Shown: one piece after another, positions 45,898 to 55,163 of the stretch
How positions within the stretch are numbered: the first letter of the stretch is position 1
Layout: each line of letters opens with the position of its first letter
Source: Streptomyces sp. SS1-1
GTDB lineage: Bacteria > Actinomycetota > Actinomycetes > Streptomycetales > Streptomycetaceae
Assembly (NCBI RefSeq): GCF_008973465.1
Contig: NZ_WBXN01000004.1
Span: 5,248,501 to 5,312,500 of the forward strand
Reading direction: 5' to 3'
Length of the DNA: 64,000 nucleotides
The notes under the pieces: model-generated
The model's input: the letters and a program-made list of their open reading frames with translations, nothing else
Database searches by the model: none
What the model was told of the DNA's origin: nothing
Translations under genes and position numbers: made by a program

Positions 45898-47228
45898 CAG
45901 TACGTACCTCCGAGCGGCAGAGTGGCGAGGGCTCCGGGGACCTGCTCCCGGTCGAGGCGGACCAGGCCGACCTTCGCTGCGCTCGCGGTCCGCTCCAACT
46001 CCCGGCCCACCTGGCCGAGTTCGTCGTCACCGCGCGCGGTGACACGGATGTGCCCGGTGAGGGCGACACCCCGGTTGCCCGCCTTGCTCAGGGTCATGCT
46101 GAACGTCGTCGCCAGCACCGGCAGCGACGTGAACCGCGTCACCAGCTCCGGCAGCGCCACCCCGCCGGGGCCCAACTGCGGCCAGCGGGACACCCAGTAC
46201 GTCGTGTGCCACCGGTCGTCGACCCGCCAGGTCCGCACCGCCTCGACGGTACGGCGCTGGGTGCGCCCGTCCTGGCCGTGCTGCTGGTTGGCGCGCGGGT
46301 TCAGGCAGCTCGACGTCGCGAGCGCCTGGACCAGTTCGGTCTCGTCGAGGATCGTCGCCTTGAAGCCCGCGCCGGCCAGCCGGCTCGCCAGCTGGTCCGC
46401 CACCCGCAGCAGGGCGCGCTGCGTACCCGGGACACCGTCCCCGCGCGCCTTCACCGCCTCCGGGCACAGCTCCGGGTCCAGCTTGAGGGCCACCCAGGTC
46501 AGCCGCAGCGCCGGCGAACCGGACTGCGCCTGGAGCGGGCCGTAGGAGCGCGCGGCGAGCGACTGCGACGGAAGGTGCGGCGCGGGCGCCGGCTGGGTGT
46601 GCTGCACGACCTGCACGGAGGCCAGCCGGATCCCGTCGACCTCCAGGGCGTCCTGGATCAGCCTCAGCGGCAGCTGCCGTTCGCCCGCTCCGGGCCGCAG
46701 CGGCTGGTCGCCGGGCTGCACGAAGAGCACGGCCGTCAGGAACGTGCCGTCGCCGATCATCCCGATCGAGCGATCGTCACGGGAGACGAACGAGTAGGTC
46801 CGCAGGGCCGGGTCGCACTCGACCACCGGCACCAGCATGGCGTCCGTCCCCGGCGGCACGGGCAGTTTGGCGTCCCGCCGGCGCTGCCGCAGGGCGCGCG
46901 TCGTCTCGTACCACTCCGGCAGCGGACGGCGGCCGCGGCGCAGCACGGCGAGGAGCAGCAGCAGCGCGGCCACGGCACCGGCCGGGGCCAGCAGCCAGGA
47001 CGTCCCGACGGCCCAGGCGGCGACCATGACGGCCACGGCCAGCTCCACCAGGATCAGCTGCTGCAGACGGACCGGACCGAGCCCGCCCGGGCGGGGGAGC
47101 GTGCGCGGCGAGGCGGCGGAGGGAGCGGGGGACGGGGCGGGCGTACGTCTGCCGTCCGGGCCTCCCGGTTGCTGCGGTGCGCGGCGTCCGCGCCGAGTGC
47201 TCGTAGCGCTGCTCATCCCCCGGGACAT
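45897..47228 (-). CDS. eccE: Type VII secretion membrane protein EccE
   Basis: The protein has 443 residues from ATG 47228 (ATG 47216 is an alternative, and neither has a well-spaced SD). A basic Pro-rich start is followed by two transmembrane helices at about 55-105 (LILVELAVAVMVAAWAVG, LLAPAGAVAALLLLLAVL) and then a large soluble domain of the EccE type (PF11203; RRGRRPLPEWYET, DDRSIGMIGDGTFLTAVL, WHTTYWVSRWP). EccE is the peripheral subunit of the ESX core with EccB, EccC and EccD. It is divergent from eccB. Confidence 0.87.
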   Translation of the reverse strand: MSRGMSSATSTRRGRRAPQQPGGPDGRRTPAPSPAPSAASPRTLPRPGGLGPVRLQQLILVELAVAVMVAAWAVGTSWLLAPAGAVAALLLLLAVLRRGRRPLPEWYETTRALRQRRRDAKLPVPPGTDAMLVPVVECDPALRTYSFVSRDDRSIGMIGDGTFLTAVLFVQPGDQPLRPGAGERQLPLRLIQDALEVDGIRLASVQVVQHTQPAPAPHLPSQSLAARSYGPLQAQSGSPALRLTWVALKLDPELCPEAVKARGDGVPGTQRALLRVADQLASRLAGAGFKATILDETELVQALATSSCLNPRANQQHGQDGRTQRRTVEAVRTWRVDDRWHTTYWVSRWPQLGPGGVALPELVTRFTSLPVLATTFSMTLSKAGNRGVALTGHIRVTARGDDELGQVGRELERTASAAKVGLVRLDREQVPGALATLPLGGTY

Positions 47229-47589
47229 CCCTTTCGCGAAGTAGTGGCCGTCGGGCGGGCGGGAACCGCTGTCCCGGATCCCGGCGCCGGGCCAGGGGCT
47301 TCATCGGCCCACACCATCCATGCGGGTGGCTCACGGTACCCGCTGCGGCACCCCGGGCGACACAGGGGACACCCGGACCCACGGACGGCACCCCAGCCCC
47401 GGACGGCCAGCCTGCCATGGTCCGCGCCCGCGTGGTGGAGGGCTGTGGAGAAGCTCTGTGAAGATGCCGGGGCCTGTCCACACCTGAGGGATCGTCGGCA
47501 CGCGGCGCAAGGCATAGTAGGTCCCTGCACGGCCGTTGCGGCCTTTTCGAGCGCGATCGAAGCATCACCAAACGGGAGATACGGGGACC
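47229..47589. other. Divergent intergenic region between eccE and eccB
   Basis: These 361 bases must carry both promoters. No coding sequence is convincing. A CATAGT at 47513-47518, 72 bases before the eccB start, is a possible -10 but lacks a convincing -35 partner. There is no strong inverted repeat. The eccB SD is GGGAG (47574-47578). Confidence 0.45.
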
Positions 47590-49152
47590 ATGGCAAAGCG
47601 TCGGGACGAGCTCGCCGCCTACACGTTCGCTCGCAAGCGCACCGTCGCGGCCTTCCTGGCGCCGTCGCCGGGCGGCTCGGAGGAAGGCGCCCCGCGGCCC
47701 GTGCGCACGGTGATGCCGAGCCTCGCCGTCGGAGTGGTCCTGGTCATCGGCTTCATCGCCTGGGGCGTGATCAAGCCCACCGCTCCCAAGGGCTGGGACA
47801 CCCCCGGCGAGTACATCATCGTCGACAGCGACTCCACGACGCGCTACGTGGTCCTCGACCCGAACCCCAAGGACAGCAAGGTGGAGAAGGTCCTCCACCC
47901 GGTTCTCAACTACGCGTCCGCGAAGCTGCTGTTGGACAAGGGCAAGGGAAGCGTCCTCGAGGTCCCCGGCAAGGAGATCGACAAGAGCGGCATTCGCCAC
48001 GGCGCGACCATCGGCATCCCCTACGCGCCCGACCGCCTCCCCTCCAAGGAGGACGCCGAGAAGACCAAGACCTGGGCGGTGTGCGAGCGTCCGGCGCCTG
48101 GCTCCAAGGCGGCCATCGACCGCGCGGTGTTCGTCTTCGACGACAGCGACGCCAAGTCCCTGGAGGGCGCCGGGAAGGTCGACCCCCGCGAGGCCCTGTA
48201 CGTCACCGACAGCAGGACCAAGGCCGAGTACCTGGTCGACAGCAAGGGGAACCGCTTCCTGCTCGGCGGGAAGTCCGGCCTCGACGAGACCTCGATGGAG
48301 CAGCTGCGGTCCGCCGTCATCGGCAGCAGCGCCACCACCGACCCGCAGCCGGTGAGCCAGGAATGGCTCAACACCCTGAACGACGGCGGGGACATCACCT
48401 TCCCCGTCGTGCCCGGCGCCGGCGGGCGGACCGCCGTCCAGGGGCTCCCCGCCGAGGCGGGCACGATCGGCCAGGTGCTGCGGGCCCGGGACGCCCAGGG
48501 CGAGCAGTTCTACATCGTCCTGAAGGACAAGGTCGCCGCCGTCTCGCCGTTCGTCGCCGCCCTGCTCGTGGCCCGCGACGAGAACGGCGCCCTGAAGGTC
48601 GACACCCGCGTCGTCATCGAGGCCAACGGCGGCCGCGCCGACCGCTTCTACGCCGACAAGGGCTGGCCCGAGATCGTCCCCCGGCAGGCCAACAGCGCCA
48701 ACCCGGCGACCGGCGCGGCGGCCAGGACGTCCTGCAGCGTCTACAAGGGCGCCTTCGACGGCAGTACGCCCACTCTGGCGGCCTGGGCGGGGGCCGACTA
48801 CCCCAAGAAGGTCATCACCGACTCGCTGAGCGCGTACGTCTCCTCCGGCTCCGGCCTGCTGTTCCAGGAGGTCTCCGGTACGGCCGCGGGCGGCGGGGCG
48901 ACGTATCTGCTGACGGACACGGGTCTGCGGTACTCCCTGCCCAAGGGCAACGACAGCGAGGCGCAGAGCCCGGCCGCGGCGGCCGGCGGCGGCTCGTCCC
49001 AGGGTGAGGCGAGCGAGACCGACAAGGCCCGTACCCGGCTGGGGTACGAGGACCTCAACCAGCCCGCGGTCGTGCCGCAGACGTGGGCGACGTTCATCCC
49101 CAAGGGACCGACGCTCGACACGGCGGGCGCGGCGCAGCCGCAAAGCCAGTGA
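47590..49152 (+). CDS. eccB: Type VII secretion membrane protein EccB
   Basis: The protein has 520 residues. The N-terminal signature AKRRDELAAYTFARKRTVAAFL is typical of EccB. A single transmembrane helix lies at about 40-60 (SLAVGVVLVIGFIAWGVI). The large extracytoplasmic domain (about 75-450) is made of degenerate repeats, with one Cys pair position at ARTSCSVYKG. The C-terminus is Ala/Gly-rich. EccB is part of the membrane core. The esxB-like and esxA-like genes follow after 252 bases. Confidence 0.92.
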   Translation: MAKRRDELAAYTFARKRTVAAFLAPSPGGSEEGAPRPVRTVMPSLAVGVVLVIGFIAWGVIKPTAPKGWDTPGEYIIVDSDSTTRYVVLDPNPKDSKVEKVLHPVLNYASAKLLLDKGKGSVLEVPGKEIDKSGIRHGATIGIPYAPDRLPSKEDAEKTKTWAVCERPAPGSKAAIDRAVFVFDDSDAKSLEGAGKVDPREALYVTDSRTKAEYLVDSKGNRFLLGGKSGLDETSMEQLRSAVIGSSATTDPQPVSQEWLNTLNDGGDITFPVVPGAGGRTAVQGLPAEAGTIGQVLRARDAQGEQFYIVLKDKVAAVSPFVAALLVARDENGALKVDTRVVIEANGGRADRFYADKGWPEIVPRQANSANPATGAAARTSCSVYKGAFDGSTPTLAAWAGADYPKKVITDSLSAYVSSGSGLLFQEVSGTAAGGGATYLLTDTGLRYSLPKGNDSEAQSPAAAAGGGSSQGEASETDKARTRLGYEDLNQPAVVPQTWATFIPKGPTLDTAGAAQPQSQ

Positions 49153-49290
49153 CGAGGGACGGGGAATGGGAACGGGGGCCGGCCCGCCGGCTTCAACGAC
49201 CCGGTGTCGTACGCCATTTGAGCTAAGACGGCGCACGGGTCACAGCTTCGTCGCTCATGTGTGTGAGGCGTGTAACTGATTGGCCTCGCC

Positions 49291-49320
49291 TGTGGATGAG
49301 TGACAGGCTGACGATAGAGT
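49291..49320 (+). promoter_or_regulatory. Candidate promoter of the WXG100 gene pair
   Basis: TAGAGT (49315-49320) fits the -10 consensus of the main sigma factor and lies 85 bases before the start codon. A -35 is only weakly present (TGTGGA at 49291-49296, 18-base spacer). The 252-base gap after eccB makes an independent promoter likely. Confidence 0.4.
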
Positions 49321-49404
49321 GTTTGCAGCGCTCAAGCGTGCGAAGCAGCTCCGGGCAACGGCAACAGGGTTCCCGGACCAACGACGACATGGGGGAAGGT
49401 TCAC

Positions 49405-49716
49405 ATGGCCGGCCAGTTCCGGGTAACAGAGGACGAACTCACCAAGCTCTCCAGCGACATCAGCACCGCCAACGGTCAGCTGCAGGGCGAGATCCGCCGC
49501 CTCAACGGAGTGATCGACCAGATCGCGGGCGGCTGGAAGGGCCAGGCTGCCCAGTCCTACCGCCAGCTGCAGGAGCGCTGGAACGCGGACGCGAAGAAGA
49601 TGAGCGACATCCTCAACGACATCAAGGAAGCCGTGGACTCCACGCGGAGCAACTACTCCGCGTCCGAGGAGCAGCAGAACTCCGAGATCAGCAAGATCAT
49701 GTCGGACTTCGGCTGA
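49405..49716 (+). CDS. WXG100-family secreted protein (first of the Esx pair)
   Basis: The protein has 103 residues. It is a helical hairpin with W-K-G in the turn (AGGWKGQAAQSY, around residue 46) and the C-terminal export signal Y-S-A-S-E (YxxxD/E). It has no signal peptide, as expected for this route. Such proteins are exported as a heterodimer. The partner is the next gene. The SD is GGGGAAGG at 49392. I cannot tell with certainty which member is EsxA or EsxB. Confidence 0.93.
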   Translation: MAGQFRVTEDELTKLSSDISTANGQLQGEIRRLNGVIDQIAGGWKGQAAQSYRQLQERWNADAKKMSDILNDIKEAVDSTRSNYSASEEQQNSEISKIMSDFG

Positions 49717-49819
49717 TCGAGCCGACCGGTTCGCGTGTCGTGCCGTCCACCGGTATGACCCGTCCGCTCCTCCCTCTTTCCAGCGACTTTCCTCCGAATC
49801 TTCCTGAAAGGGAATGACG

Positions 49820-50104
49820 ATGTCGATCCTCGTCAATTACGCAACCATCACCAACGCGTCCACCGACGTGAAGTCGACGGCCGGCCGCATCAAGCAGCAG
49901 CTGGACGACCTCGAGGCCGCGGTCAAGCGTGTCGCCAACACCTGGGAAGGTGAGGCGCAGGAGGGTTACCAGCGCAAGCAGCGCGAGTGGGACCAGACCG
50001 CCGCCGACCTGCACGCCACCCTGCTGAAGATCTCCACCGCGCTGCAGAGCGCCGCCGAGAACTACCAGGCCACGGAGAAGAGCAACGCCTCCACCTGGGG
50101 CTGA
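49820..50104 (+). CDS. WXG100-family secreted protein (second of the Esx pair)
   Basis: The protein has 94 residues from ATG 49820. The ATG at 49814 is too near the SD GAAAGGG at 49806-49812. It has the turn motif W-E-G (NTWEGEAQEGY) and the tail motif Y-Q-A-T-E. It is the likely partner of the WXG100 protein 103 bases upstream. Both are cotranscribed and closed by the hairpin at 50143-50176. Confidence 0.93.
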   Translation: MSILVNYATITNASTDVKSTAGRIKQQLDDLEAAVKRVANTWEGEAQEGYQRKQREWDQTAADLHATLLKISTALQSAAENYQATEKSNASTWG

Positions 50105-50142
50105 GCCAGCCGGCGAGCCGGGGGACCTCGGATGAAGAGATG

Positions 50143-50176
50143 CGGCCCAGCCGACGCCAAGGCGTCCGCTGGGCCG
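50143..50176 (+). terminator. Terminator of the WXG100 pair
   Basis: CGGCCCAGC (50143-50151) pairs with GCTGGGCCG (50168-50176), and inside it GACGCC pairs with GGCGTC around an AA turn. This makes an almost continuous stem 39 bases after the stop. Confidence 0.75.
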
Positions 50177-50313
50177 ACCTCTGCTCCGGGGTCGTTCACA
50201 CCGTCTTACGGACTGCACACGGTAAATCCGCCGAATCTTCACATCGGCCGACGGAGCGGCGTACGCGCCGCCGGCCGGGACACCGTCGACAAGGAAGCCC
50301 TGGGGGCCTGGAC

Positions 50314-51600
50314 ATGAGGGGCCTGAACGTGGAGGGCCACAAGGCCGGTTCGCGTAGCGGCACGAGTGGCCGCACGAGTGGCCGCACGAGTGGAACCCGC
50401 GCACTGAAGCGGGTCCTCGGCGTGCTCGCGGTGACGGGTGTCTGCGTCACCGCGACACCGTTCGCCCCGACGGCGTCGGCGTCCGACGGCGGCGTCGACT
50501 TCGGTCTGTCGGCCAGCACCGAGTGCGTGTTCGGCGGCGACGTCATCAAGTCCACGCCCTGGTCGCTCCAGCGGATCCTCCTGGACCAGCTGTGGGAGCA
50601 CTCCACCGGCAAGGGCGTCAAGGTCGCCGTGATCGACACAGGCGTGGACAAGCGGAACCGTCAGCTGACGGCGGCCGTGACCGGTGGCAAGAGCTACGTC
50701 GACGGGGCCGCCGCCCGGGACATCGAGGGGCACGGGACACGCGTGGCGGGCATCATCGCCGCCCGCCCACTGAACGGCACCGGCTTCGTGGGCCTCGCCC
50801 CCGACGCCGACATCCTCTCCTTCCGCTACACGGGCGGACAGGAGAAGCAGGGCAACTCCCGCACGATGTCCCAGGCGATCGGCGCCGCGGTCGCCGCCGG
50901 GGCCGACGTCATCAACATCTCCTCGGACACCGCGAACCGGGAGGACAACGACCAGCTGCGCGCCGCCGTCGCCTCCGCCGTCCAGAAGGGCGCCCTCATC
51001 GTCGCGGCCGCCGGCAACGACGGGGCGGACGGCAAGTTCGCCGACACCTACCCGGCCGCGTACGACGGCGTCCTGGCCGTCGGCGCCTCCGACCGCAACG
51101 ACGAGCGGGCCTTCTTCTCACAGTCCGGCGACTTCGTGGACGTGGCCGCCCCCGGCGTCGGCATGGTCTCCACCGTCCCCGGCGGCGGCCAGTGCACCGC
51201 CGACGGCACGAGCTTCGCGGCGCCGTACGTCGCGGGCGTGGCGGCCCTGCTGAAGGAGAAGCACCCGGAGTGGAAGGCGGCCCAGATCGCCACCCGCATC
51301 GAGGAGACCGCCCAGCGCCCGGGCCGCGGCCCCAACGGCTTCATCGGCTGGGGCGTCGTCGACCCGGTGGCCGCCCTCTCGGACGACTCGACCCCGGGCA
51401 CCACACCGGAACCGGACCCACCGGTGAAGGCAGGGTCTGGCGGTGTCGTGCCCATGGCTGTGACGATGGGTGAGACCGAGGCAGAACGTGAACGCCGCAC
51501 CGCCGTCTACGTATTGGGCACAGGAGTGGCCCTGGCCCTCGTGATCGCGGGCAGCGGCGTGGCCGTCCGGGACTGGCGCACCCGACGGACCGGGCGATGA
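50314..51600 (+). CDS. mycP: Mycosin-type subtilisin protease (first of three)
   Basis: This 428-residue S8 peptidase of the MycP type is anchored to the outer membrane face. The Sec signal is at about 29-50 (after SGTSGRTSGRTSG, encoded by a 12-base tandem repeat). The triad is D108 (VIDTGVD), H140 (EGHGTRVAG) and S300 (GTSFAAPYVAG), with the oxyanion Asn in AAAGNDG. The single C-terminal transmembrane helix is at about 398-417. MycP processes or stabilises ESX components. Codon use is like the rest of the chromosome. The SD before ATG 50314 is weak. Confidence 0.92.
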   Translation: MRGLNVEGHKAGSRSGTSGRTSGRTSGTRALKRVLGVLAVTGVCVTATPFAPTASASDGGVDFGLSASTECVFGGDVIKSTPWSLQRILLDQLWEHSTGKGVKVAVIDTGVDKRNRQLTAAVTGGKSYVDGAAARDIEGHGTRVAGIIAARPLNGTGFVGLAPDADILSFRYTGGQEKQGNSRTMSQAIGAAVAAGADVINISSDTANREDNDQLRAAVASAVQKGALIVAAAGNDGADGKFADTYPAAYDGVLAVGASDRNDERAFFSQSGDFVDVAAPGVGMVSTVPGGGQCTADGTSFAAPYVAGVAALLKEKHPEWKAAQIATRIEETAQRPGRGPNGFIGWGVVDPVAALSDDSTPGTTPEPDPPVKAGSGGVVPMAVTMGETEAERERRTAVYVLGTGVALALVIAGSGVAVRDWRTRRTGR

Positions 51601-51654
51601 GCAGGCATCCGGGGATGCCGAGGACTTGGACAACAGGGGAGAGGACAACGGGGT

Positions 51655-52005
51655 ATGAGTAACGGAATGCGGGTCGATCTCAGCGCGCTGGATGAGGTCA
51701 TCCGGAAGCTGTGGACGCTGCTTGACGACATGGACAAGGCGGGGCAGACGTCGCGGTATAACACGGAGATCCCCGCGAGTGCTTTCGGCAACATTGCCAC
51801 GTTCAAAGAGGCGGGCGACCTCTTCGGTGCGCACAAGCAGGCCAAGGATGACCTCGAGCGCGCGATCAAGGGACTGCATGACCTGATCGACCGGTTCGGT
51901 AAGAGCACGTCCAAGGTAAAGGATAAATACACCGAGCAGGAATACGCGAACAAGCACCAAATGGGTGGTAACACAGGGGGCTCGGACGGCTCCTTCGCCA
52001 AGTAG
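51655..52005 (+). CDS. Small helical protein, probable type VII substrate or partner
   Basis: The protein has 116 residues from ATG 51655. Two long amphipathic helices (VDLSALDEVIRKLWTLLDDMD and FGAHKQAKDDLERAIKGLHDL) are separated by a loop containing Pro and Ala. There is no WxG turn. Near the C-terminus Y-T-E-Q-E fits the YxxxD/E export motif. It is followed by a Gly/Ser tail. Base composition drops here compared with the upstream genes. The long WXG protein gene starts 35 bases later, so the two probably form a pair. Confidence 0.75.
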   Translation: MSNGMRVDLSALDEVIRKLWTLLDDMDKAGQTSRYNTEIPASAFGNIATFKEAGDLFGAHKQAKDDLERAIKGLHDLIDRFGKSTSKVKDKYTEQEYANKHQMGGNTGGSDGSFAK

Positions 52006-52040
52006 TCCGATCGAGCATCACCTATTAAGGGAGAGTTCAA

Positions 52041-53492
52041 GTGGCCGGTGACAAAGAGCTGCCGAAGCCAGTAATCGAAAACGACGTCTGCGTCGCAAAC
52101 CCAGGTCGACCTGAGACCAAAACCTCATTCATCGACTACCCGCTCAAAGAACTCAAGAAGATGCTTGAGGGAACCAACCCCGGTCTGATCGAAGAGACGG
52201 GTCGGCACTGGGGCAAGGTTCAGGAACTCCTTGCGGGGGGCCAGGGAGGAGGCATCGCTGGCCTGCTCGACAAGTCGGTCGACAATGTGCTGGAGCACTG
52301 GGAAGGTGAGGCCGCCCGGGCCTTCGAAAAGGAGGCGCGCAAGATCTCGCAGAGCCTGCGTAACGCGGCTTGGCATGCGGAACTCAACAGTGGCCAGATG
52401 GCAGACGCTGGTTCGCAACTGCGCAGGTACAAGGCGCAGTTGGATGAGATCGAGGAGCCAAGCGGATGGGCGAAGGTTGGCGACGCCCTCAGCGACTGGC
52501 AGTGGGACAACGGCGAAGCTGTAGCTAGTGACCTTAAGGATCGCAAGCTGACAGCAGCGGAAGTCGCGCAGATCAACGAGGGCAAGATTGGTGCAAGTCG
52601 TGAGGCCCAGCTGAATGGCGTGAGCGTCATGGAAAGCCTCGGCGCTCAGTACATGCGGGTAACTCGGAACCTCAAGAACAACAACATTAGGGACTCGGGC
52701 GACGGCCACATCGGCGAGCCGAACCGTGATGTGGAGTACCCTCCACCCGTCACTCCGCCCAGCGGAGGTGCTTCGCGTCCTGGTACCGCTGGACCGGCTC
52801 CGAAACCTTGGAGCGCAGGACCGACCGCAAGCGTGAAACCAGCGCCCAGTGTGCCTCGCGACCAGGGGATCACGGGGGGTACGCAGCTTCCCGCAACCAG
52901 GACAAAGATCGACAGCATCACGCCTGGGTTGACTGGAAGCGGCCCTGCAACAAGCCCGGGCGCAGGCCCCGGTGGTGGCGGAGTAGGCACGGGCGGGGCG
53001 TCTGGCACGGGAATCGTTGCACCTGGTGGAGGGCCGGGCTTCGGTCGCGGATCCTCCATCGGACGAGGAGGCATCGGCGCAGTTGGCGGCCGCGGGGGTA
53101 TGACGGGCGGCGGCTCGGCCGCTGGCCGCGGCGCCGGAGGTCGAGCTGGCGTTGGCGGTATGGGCGGCGCTGGAGCTGGTGGCGCCGGCCGGGGCGCTGG
53201 TGCGGGAAGTGGTCGTGGATCCCTGGCGAAGGCTCGTGGCGGCGTCGTAGGGGCAGCAAAGGGGATCGCTGGTAAGGGCGCTGGCGGTGGCGCTGGCCTG
53301 CACGGGAGCCGTGGTGGCACTCAGCGCGGCGGTATGGCCGGTGGTATGGGTGGAGGTATGGGCGGTCGTAGCGGACGCCGGTCCGACAAGGAAAACAGCC
53401 AGGGTGACCGTCCCGACTACCTGGTCGAAGACGAGGAGACTTGGATCTCCGAAGAGGATCGCAACCGCAACGTGCCGCGGACCATCGAGTAG
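52041..53492 (+). CDS. Long WXG-domain protein with Gly-rich C-terminus
   Basis: The protein has 483 residues from GTG 52041 (SD AAGGGA). The N-terminal helical domain (about 1-215) contains LEHWEGEAARAFEKEARKI (W-E-G). The middle is Pro-rich, followed by about 150 residues of Gly/Ala/Arg sequence. It ends DYLVEDEETWISEEDRNRNV, which I associate with long WXG/PPE-like substrates of Streptomyces. It is likely secreted. Third codon positions contain far more A/T than usual here. A perfect 13-base hairpin follows. Confidence 0.8.
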   Translation: MAGDKELPKPVIENDVCVANPGRPETKTSFIDYPLKELKKMLEGTNPGLIEETGRHWGKVQELLAGGQGGGIAGLLDKSVDNVLEHWEGEAARAFEKEARKISQSLRNAAWHAELNSGQMADAGSQLRRYKAQLDEIEEPSGWAKVGDALSDWQWDNGEAVASDLKDRKLTAAEVAQINEGKIGASREAQLNGVSVMESLGAQYMRVTRNLKNNNIRDSGDGHIGEPNRDVEYPPPVTPPSGGASRPGTAGPAPKPWSAGPTASVKPAPSVPRDQGITGGTQLPATRTKIDSITPGLTGSGPATSPGAGPGGGGVGTGGASGTGIVAPGGGPGFGRGSSIGRGGIGAVGGRGGMTGGGSAAGRGAGGRAGVGGMGGAGAGGAGRGAGAGSGRGSLAKARGGVVGAAKGIAGKGAGGGAGLHGSRGGTQRGGMAGGMGGGMGGRSGRRSDKENSQGDRPDYLVEDEETWISEEDRNRNVPRTIE

Positions 53493-53499
53493 GTTCGAG

Positions 53500-53531
53500 C
53501 GGCGGCCGCACAGCGAGGTGTGCGGCCGCCG
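53500..53531 (+). terminator. Terminator behind the long WXG gene
   Basis: A perfect 13-base stem (53500-53512 with 53519-53531) with a 6-base loop lies 8 bases after the stop. Each arm contains a NotI site. Confidence 0.8.
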
Positions 53532-53571
53532 ACGGCTGTTGAGCCCGATTGGGTGAGTGAGGAGTGGAGTA

Positions 53572-54870
53572 GTGGTTTTCAAGCGAGTCTGGTCTGCGGC
53601 GGGAGTCCTGACGCTGACGGGAGGTCTACTCCTCACCACTGCCCACACGGCGTCTGCGGATTACATCAGAGACAAGCAATGGGCCCTGGGAGCTTTTGCT
53701 GCAGAGGATGTTTGGTCGGAGTCTCAGGGCGCGGGCGTCACTGTGGCTGTAGTTGACTCGGGCGTTGATGCGGCACACCCAGATCTCAGCGGTCAAGTAC
53801 TGGCGGGGAAGGACTTCACCGGTGGTGCAGACCCGCATGAGGACCTTGTGGGCCATGGCACAAAGATGGCTAGCATCATCGCCGGTCACGGGCATGGCCC
53901 CGGAGATGATTCCGGCGTTATCGGGTTGGCGCCAAAAGTGAAGATTCTTCCGCTGCGCACACTTCAGACCCGAAAAGACAGAAATCTTGAAGAAACCTGG
54001 GGGCCCGCTGTCCGGTATGCCGTGGATCACGGCGCCAAGGTGATCAATCTGTCGTTTGGTAGCGACGGAGGCAGTAAGACCTCGAGTGACGGTGTCGAGG
54101 CCATTGCGTATGCCCAGGCACATGACGTAGTCGTTGTCGCGGCGGCTGGTAACGAAGGGGCTGCCGTGATTGAGCCGGCAGCACTCCCGGGAGTCGTGTC
54201 TGTCGGCGCTGTGGATGAGAAGGCGAATCTCTGGGAGGATTCAAATACTGGAAAGGTATTGGCCCTGACGGCACCGGGAGTCGAAATTGTGGGCGCGAAC
54301 AACACCATGTCCAACGGATATGGTGTATCGAGTGGCACCTCTGAAGCAACCGCGTATGTGTCCGCCGCCGTCGCTTTGGTCCGATCCAAGTACCCTGATC
54401 TCACCGCAGGCCAGGTGATTAACCGCCTGATCAAGACGGCTACGTTCGCCCACCACAAGGGATTGAACGCGCCTGACGAGAAGTACGGCTACGGCATTGT
54501 TCGACCGTACTCTGCGCTTACGATGGACATTCCGGCCGGTTCGAAGAAGAACCCTCTGGGACAGCTAGAGGCAGCCTCTGTCTCTAACCAGTCGTCCCCG
54601 GGCAAGGACTCTGCGACTCAAGATGAGAAAGAGTCCTCCTCCAGCAACGTCGTCCTCATTGGCGGCATCGCCGCAGTAGTGGTGATCGGCGTGATTGTTG
54701 TCGTGGTGGTCCGCAGCCGTCGCAACGGTGGCAACAGCGGGGGCCCCAGCGCCGGCGGCGGCGCGCCCTCTCAGGGACCGGGATATCATGCGCATCCCAA
54801 CGCTGCCTCAGGGCAGGGATATGCATCCCATCCCGGCGAGAGCCCGCGGAACCCGAATCCGTACTCCTGA
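53572..54870 (+). CDS. Mycosin-type subtilisin protease (second)
   Basis: The protein has 432 residues from GTG 53572 (SD GAGGAG, 7 bases). The Sec signal is at residues 1-29 (ASA cleavage). The triad is D62 (VVDSGVD), H95 (VGHGTKMAS) and S257. The Ser motif is GTSEATAY, so the Pro of the classic GTSxAxP is missing. The oxyanion Asn is in AAAGNEG. A C-terminal transmembrane helix (NVVLIGGIAAVVVIGVIVVV) and a short Gly/His tail follow. It is closely related to the third mycosin, and both have lower GC than the first. Confidence 0.9.
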   Translation: MVFKRVWSAAGVLTLTGGLLLTTAHTASADYIRDKQWALGAFAAEDVWSESQGAGVTVAVVDSGVDAAHPDLSGQVLAGKDFTGGADPHEDLVGHGTKMASIIAGHGHGPGDDSGVIGLAPKVKILPLRTLQTRKDRNLEETWGPAVRYAVDHGAKVINLSFGSDGGSKTSSDGVEAIAYAQAHDVVVVAAAGNEGAAVIEPAALPGVVSVGAVDEKANLWEDSNTGKVLALTAPGVEIVGANNTMSNGYGVSSGTSEATAYVSAAVALVRSKYPDLTAGQVINRLIKTATFAHHKGLNAPDEKYGYGIVRPYSALTMDIPAGSKKNPLGQLEAASVSNQSSPGKDSATQDEKESSSSNVVLIGGIAAVVVIGVIVVVVVRSRRNGGNSGGPSAGGGAPSQGPGYHAHPNAASGQGYASHPGESPRNPNPYS

Positions 54871-54887
54871 CAGGAGTGCCTCGACTC

Positions 54888-54917
54888 GCGCCCCGGACAG
54901 AGTCACGCCCGGGGCGC
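54888..54917 (+). terminator. Terminator behind the second mycosin gene
   Basis: A perfect 9-base stem (GCGCCCCGG at 54888-54896, complement at 54909-54917) has a 12-base loop, 18 bases after the stop. Confidence 0.65.
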
Positions 54918-54960
54918 AGCCGTGTGCTCAACCGGCTGCGTGAAGGTGGCGGTGAGACTG

Positions 54961-55110
54961 ATGACGCGGCAGTGCGATTGGTGTGGCGGAGGTTGCAGGG
55001 CCGAAGCGCGACTGGCCGCTGCGGCGGAACCTAGCGGCGGTGTAGGGCCGGCAGCTACGGGCGGTCCGAGAGCGATGATCGAACACGTCGCGAGCGGAAT
55101 GGACGAGTAG
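54961..55110 (+). CDS. Possible small CxxC protein
   Basis: The protein has 49 residues from ATG 54961 (weak SD GGTGAG). It starts MTRQCDWCGGGC, a CxxC-type arrangement that could bind zinc, then turns Ala/Gly-rich. It lies in the 293-base gap between two mycosin genes. It could be a remnant of a longer zinc-binding protein or chance. No other coding signal is seen in this gap. Confidence 0.25.
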   Translation: MTRQCDWCGGGCRAEARLAAAAEPSGGVGPAATGGPRAMIEHVASGMDE

Positions 55111-55163
55111 CCGTCGTCCGCCGGTCCAAGCCGTACAGCTGAAGCTCAATAGGGAGCAAGGGA

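Noticed and set aside
49150-49240. tRNA-like stretch on the minus strand (TTAGCTCAAATGG, then a distant GTTCCCATTCC)
   Set aside because: The D-stem does not close, no anticodon stem forms at the right distance, and the T-loop lacks the TTCRA core. No cloverleaf can be drawn.
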